A stretch of DNA of 64,000 bases, from NCBI GenBank assembly GCA_949318235.1, contig OX439133.1:31598850-31662849 (forward strand), read 5' to 3'. The notes beneath the pieces are model-generated. The model searched no databases. It was not told the DNA's origin and worked only from the letters and a program-made list of their open reading frames with translations. This stretch comes from Ecdyonurus torrentis (taxonomy: Eukaryota > Arthropoda > Insecta > Ephemeroptera > Heptageniidae). This document shows positions 59,517-64,000 of this stretch, piece after piece (position 1 is the stretch's first letter; every line of letters starts with the position of its first letter). A program made the translations under genes and the position numbers.

Positions 59517-60661
59517 AAAAGCAGTAAAAGCGTATGAACATTTCACATAATAAGTATGCTATTTTGCATGATTATTGGTTTTGTTTATTTATAATTTCAT
59601 AAATTATCTGAAGCTTCATATTAATGCTGTTTTGCTCTCTGATACAAAATTGACGATCAACTTTGGTTATTTAAATATGATGCGCAATTTTGGTGCATGA
59701 GACTTGGAATTACGAACATCAACACTTGATGCAAATACTAATTTTAAAATTGAAAGTTAATCTATATGAAGCAAAATTTTGAATATCTCATTTTAACTGT
59801 TATTTGCCTCTTCAAACACAATGAAGGTGCATTTAAATAATTATTTATTTGCAGTTACTTGGCGCAGCGTAATCATTGCCATGTTAATGATACGGAAAAA
59901 ATATTTTTATATAGTATGAATGCGCATTACGTAGAAACGTAAGTGAATTTGAGCCATTTAAAAAAAAATTGTCAGCTACTTATTTCTATATCTTATTGAG
60001 TTTCTTTTGTCCTTCAGTTATGCAATTAAATATATATCATAATATAATGTTGACCCAAAAATGATTTTAATTTAAAATATTTATTTATTTAACATTATTA
60101 TATTTTTATGTATTTATATTTAAATTTACGTTTTTTTTTTTAAATATATTTAAACGTATAGTTTTTAAAGTAAAAGTAAAATAATTTATTTTAGTATTAA
60201 AAATGTTGTTATAAATATTTATTCGAATATAATTTCAATTGAAGTTTCAAGAATTAATAATACAATCCATGGAGACAAACACAATTATTGATACTACAAA
60301 ACTTTAAAAAGTGATTTCTAGTTGAAAAAAAAAAAAAGAAAGAAAATGAAATATACAGGCATTGAAAGAATATTATTATTGAAGTGACAGATGAAGTAAT
60401 AAAAATCAATGTACGGTACACCAAGAAGTATAGAAATTATTAACTATTTTTAATTACTAACCAATTTTTGTTTTCTAATTAAACTATTAAGTGTATATAT
60501 ATTCTCAATTTAAATAATTTAAGTGAAAAGAAATTTGACCTTAATTAAAATTCCAGTAAATAAATTACCAAATCACAATTAAAAATTATCAATAAAAATC
60601 TTTTTAAAAAAATAATTTTTACGTTATATGTTGATGCTACTAACAAATATTGTAACTGCCT
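58231..60661. other. AT-rich DNA with poly-A tracts and D2/D3 repeat pieces
   Basis: A-runs at 58416-58467 (about 52 bases) and 59483-59513. 58650-58830 is a diverged middle part of D2 (TTTTTACAACCAAGCTTTAT, TTTACCTGTGTAATATATTT). 59570-59960 is a D3 copy with its ends. No gene is seen. Confidence 0.5.
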
Positions 60662-60747
60662 GTACTGTTAAACACTTGGGTTAAATTGAGAGGTTGTACG
60701 CCTGATTTCGCCCAATAAAAGCCGTTAATTTTTATTATTATTATTAG
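60662..60747 (+). mobile_element. 3' tail of a LINE or LINE-mobilised SINE, second copy
   Basis: TACTGTTAAACACTTGGGTT, AAATTGAGAGGTTGTACGCC and TGATTTCGCCCAATAAAAGC followed by an ATT microsatellite; same unit as 6525-6600. Confidence 0.65.
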
Positions 60748-60899
60748 AAACATGTTTAGTGTAAAATGTAGTAAAGAATGATAAAATATGTTGTATTGTG
60801 CGAAATCTTTAACTTCTATTTTACATGTACAATTTGATAATTATTAAGCCTTCTTCATGTGTATATTTCATGTCATGTTTGCAATCATAAAAAGTCATC

Positions 60900-61140
60900 A
60901 CCATAAGTACGTGAGCACCAAATAACATGAGATGGTATTGGAAAATTAAACATATTACCAGTTTAAAAATACTTGGAGTTTTTTTTTATAGTTCATTGAT
61001 GCTGTTAATACATTGAATTTTGGTTTTCATATATCTAAGAAAGTAAAATTAACAAAAAATTATATAATTTTTGAACGAAAATAAAAGATTTTTTATCTTA
61101 TTCTGAACAATTTTATTTATTACTCCAGTATTTATGATTT
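60900..61140. mobile_element. GGGTG MITE family, decayed internal fragment
   Basis: AGCACCAAATAACATGAGAT, GTTCATTGATGCTGTTAATA and TCTGAACAATTTTATTTATT keep the family order; both ends are unrecognisable. Confidence 0.45.
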
Positions 61141-61192
61141 GTTTTAAATGATTTTATTTAAAAAAAAAAATAAAGTTAGGTTTAAAATGTAT

Positions 61193-61500
61193 AAGCTTGT
61201 TCTGTAAAGTAAAGAGAATCTCAACAACAGTGATTGGTTGACCAACAAAATACGACACATTCATTGGTTGATCTTGTTTTTTGAGCCAGCAAAATTGAGT
61301 CGCATGAAGAGCATGGAACTTTTTTTTTTGTGGAGTTTCTTTCATTCTTATCAAGTTCAAAGTTCTAAACGAAGAAATAACAATGATCGACCATATTATG
61401 TATAAACGTAGTAAACAGGTAACGACGTCATAATCAGCTGTTATAACAAAGGAACATTTTCGAAGCCGGATCAATTTTTGTGTGTAGTTTACAGAACAAG
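61193..61500. mobile_element. TTCTGTAAA MITE family, best-preserved copy
   Basis: Ends AGCTTGTTCTGTAAAGTA and, complemented, AGCTTGTTCTGTAAACTA. Interior has GTGATTGGTTGACC and CATTCATTGGTTGATC (a short tandem), GAAACTCC/CTTTCATTC, GAAGAAATAACAATGATC and CGACGTCATAATCAGCTG. The 106-codon minus-strand open frame lies inside the MITE and is not a gene. Confidence 0.7.
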
Positions 61501-62904
61501 CTATTATATTGATATTATTATTCTGAATAACCAGTCATAATTACTCTTCTTAGTGTATTGTTGAGGTATTATTCATTGTGGTTGTAGCCCCTGTAACTCA
61601 GGCAACCTGTACCTCATTACTGACAACAAAGTTGCATACTTCCCAGGCAGTTTAAGTAAGTTTTATAACTTATATGATAATTATTTGACTTCGTTCTTTT
61701 TTGAAAATTATTTCTGTGGTAATTATTATTTTAGGCATTTCAATTTACATCTATAAAAATTTGACTGATTTGAGTGATTGATAACCTCATTACATCTGAC
61801 TAATAATACACACATGAGTGATTTTTGTGTTGGGTTTTCATAAAATAATCCCGAAATTAACTGAAAGGAAATGAAAATTGCCGTCTTCTTTTTTTTAGGA
61901 GGGGGGGGGGGAGGGGGGAGGGAATTTTATACAATATAAATGGATGAATTGTAATATTAACAAAATAGTATTTTATTAACAAAAAAAGCCAATTAAATTT
62001 GTATTTTAATAAAAATGGTGATTATTTTATACTGTAAGTAAAATACAAAACAGATTTTCATTTTATTTTGTCAAGTATTTGTTTAAATTTAATTATTTAT
62101 TAATATTATTAATGATTGTTTTATGCAATTACATAAATTTGTTACATAAAATAATTCAATAAAAATATCAGAAAGTATATAATTTAATATAATTTAAAAA
62201 AGTTAAATATTAAAATTTATATAAAATTACATAGATTTTAAAATTAAATGATTCCTTTTTTTGTATTTTTATATATTTTTTAATAATTTTATAACAATTT
62301 ATTTATAAATAATTAAACTTCACAATAATAATTTATCGAACACCTTGAATTTTCTCGACCTGATAGGTTCCACGCATATTACTGCGCTGTTAGAAGAATG
62401 GAATATAAAATAAAATATATTGAAAAAGATGTCAACACATTGAAATATTCATTAGAGAACTTTTTTAAAATTCATAACATAAGACTACATTATGTTGGTA
62501 TCTTGTTCATAACAATGATCTGATGCTTTTATATTATAACTAAAAATACCATGCTGTTATCTACGCTCTCTTAAGGGTGTGCCAAAACGATATAAAGCCT
62601 ATACCAATAACATTGCACCTTTATTCCATCATAACTTGGTAACTAATTACTCGATATTATTGAAATTTACACCAAAAGTGTAACAAAAAAATAAGCGATG
62701 CGACGAAAAAAAAAAATTATTTTCCAAATATTTGAGCAAAATATTTTTAATAGAAGAACGCCTGTAAAGTAGGCAGCCAGAAATACAAGGCCAAGCAAAA
62801 TATTTTTCTCCCTTCTCTCGCCACTTCCTGTCGCTCGAGCAGTGAGAGCCGTCGTCGACTCAGTATTATATTTTCTTGCAGAATATTGTATGTTTGGTTT
62901 TGTC
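61501..62904. other. Intergenic AT-rich DNA
   Basis: A G-rich run lies at about 61901-61920. 62790-62870 is locally GC-richer (TCGCCACTTCCTGTCGCTCG), with an 84-codon minus-strand frame (62921-62667) lacking recognisable homology or splice logic; I do not call it a gene. Confidence 0.4.
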
Positions 62905-63190
62905 ACATTTTGTTCTTTCACAAAATTAAAATTTCATTCTTTCTCGCGTCGTGTGCTGCTTTGTTGAATATGTAATTCTGAATTCAGTTATTACTGCTAC
63001 TTTTTGTTTACAAAATAAATAAATCTTATACTTGTAAATTTATTCTTGTAGAATAAAACACGGAAAATGTTTACCTATTGCATGCTGCATTTGTGTATCA
63101 TAAATCATTATATATAATAATATATTAGGTATAGCATTTCTTTCATAATAAAATAAATTCAGTAATTACTGATATTCTTTAATTTTTGAC

Positions 63191-63228
<38 letters not shown>

Positions 63229-63405
63229 CTTTACAAGTGCTTTTTTTTATTTTTTTGTATAAAACATGGAAAGTATATAAACTACGTTTGCGCGCATTAC
63301 GTCATATTGTGCTGCATTTATGTCCGGATATACAGCAATAATAGAATATTCAACATTTAGATTTATATAAGTTTTGTTTTGACATTTTGATTCATAAAAT
63401 TTAAG

Positions 63406-63436
<31 letters not shown>

Positions 63437-63850
63437 GCGATTGCTTTACGAAATATATTATATTCTAAATTCAGTGATGACACTGAAACAGTTTATTTGG
63501 CTATAGTCGCTACAGGCAATAATGTGACTCAATTTTTTTAGATTGATTGTTTGATTGTGAGAGAGAGAGAGAGAGAGAGAGTATTCTCCATTTATTATTT
63601 TATTTTGATACATTATTTTTCTGTTAGTTTTCGCTTTCTTATATTGTTGCGATCATAAAACACGGAAAGTAAAAATTTTAATTTATACTTTCCGTATAAA
63701 TATATTACGTAATATATTACGTAATTACGTAATATGCGTTATTTTTTTGTGCTGCATTTATGTCATTATAGCAATAATAATAACATTCAAAGTCTTTATT
63801 ATTTTTATATTCAATTTTAGTTACTGTATACATTTTCTTTCATAAAATTA

Positions 63851-63895
<45 letters not shown>

Positions 63896-64000
63896 AGTAT
63901 AAGGATTGAAGAAGTCGACAAGAAGACGATACAGCGTGTAACATGTTTGCTGCGATAGTCGAGCGGAGGGTAGTAATATTTTATTATACGCTCGCCGTTC
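62905..64000. repeat. Diverged tandem repeat of about 450 bp with CT/GA tracts
   Basis: Three successive units each contain a TTCA(C/T)AAAATT start, a CT-rich or (CT)n tract (63409-63434, 63853-63891), a TAAAACACGGAAA or TAAAACATGGAAAGT block, and TGCTGCATTT(A/G)TGT. A (GA)n tract lies at 63558-63581 and a T-run at about 63197-63221. The last 100 bases are GC-richer and may belong to something continuing beyond the window. Confidence 0.55.

Noticed and set aside
61154..61474. 106-codon frame similar in sequence to one at 10923-11186
   Set aside because: Both lie within copies of the same MITE in opposite orientation; the similarity is nucleotide-level.
62667..62921. 84-codon minus-strand frame with a hydrophobic stretch
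   Set aside because: No homology is recognised, and the ending reads through an A-run; likely chance.

Overview
The window is a stretch of AT-rich (by eye about 70-75% A+T) eukaryotic nuclear DNA, almost certainly from an invertebrate animal. The evidence is a spliced gene fragment of the natriuretic-peptide-receptor/receptor guanylyl cyclase family with GT-AG introns, together with a tRNA-derived SINE, 3' LINE tails, many MITE-like elements, homopolymer runs up to about 50 bases and long CT/GA/CA microsatellites. The sequence does not fix the phylum. No bacterial-type operons, rRNA genes or CRISPR arrays are visible.

Only one protein-coding gene can be supported: three consecutive minus-strand exons (9062-8898, 7662-7496, 7065-6974) that splice in frame into about 141 residues of an ANF-receptor-type extracellular ligand-binding domain. 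The rest of that gene was not found in the window. No other reading frame shows a recognisable protein family.

Everything else is layered repeats. Region by region: 1-1923 is a long palindrome (arms about 710 bp). 1.9-6.2 kb holds MITEs and dispersed repeats. 6.2-9.1 kb is the gene fragment with MITEs in its introns. 9.1-13.1 kb holds microsatellites, MITEs and a truncated SINE. 13.1-15.5 kb is a dispersed 2.4-kb repeat with a second copy at 53.0-55.5 kb. 15.5-19.85 kb is a tandem pair of diverged repeats, one interrupted by a 1-kb insert with a GC-rich foldback and a tRNA-like piece, and separated by a 1.3-kb TTAA-type element.

22.06-36.39 kb and 42.31-52.67 kb are two direct copies of a roughly 10.3-kb segment. 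Copy 1 carries a 4,164-bp foldback element (22286-26449) with 9-bp target-site duplications; copy 2 is its empty site. Copy 2 alone carries a SINE (42799-43174) and a LINE tail (43956-44165). A 6-kb core (about 28.74-34.77 kb against 45.05-51.06 kb) is almost identical between the copies while both flanks are clearly diverged, which suggests conversion of the core. The 36.4-42.3 kb spacer and the 52.7-64 kb tail hold more hAT-like and TTAA-type elements, ending in a diverged tandem repeat with CT tracts.

The most unusual window-wide signal is the palindromic octamer TGACGTCA (CRE/ATF site). I count 24 perfect copies, against fewer than one expected at this base composition, and they lie in at least six apparently unrelated repeat families.
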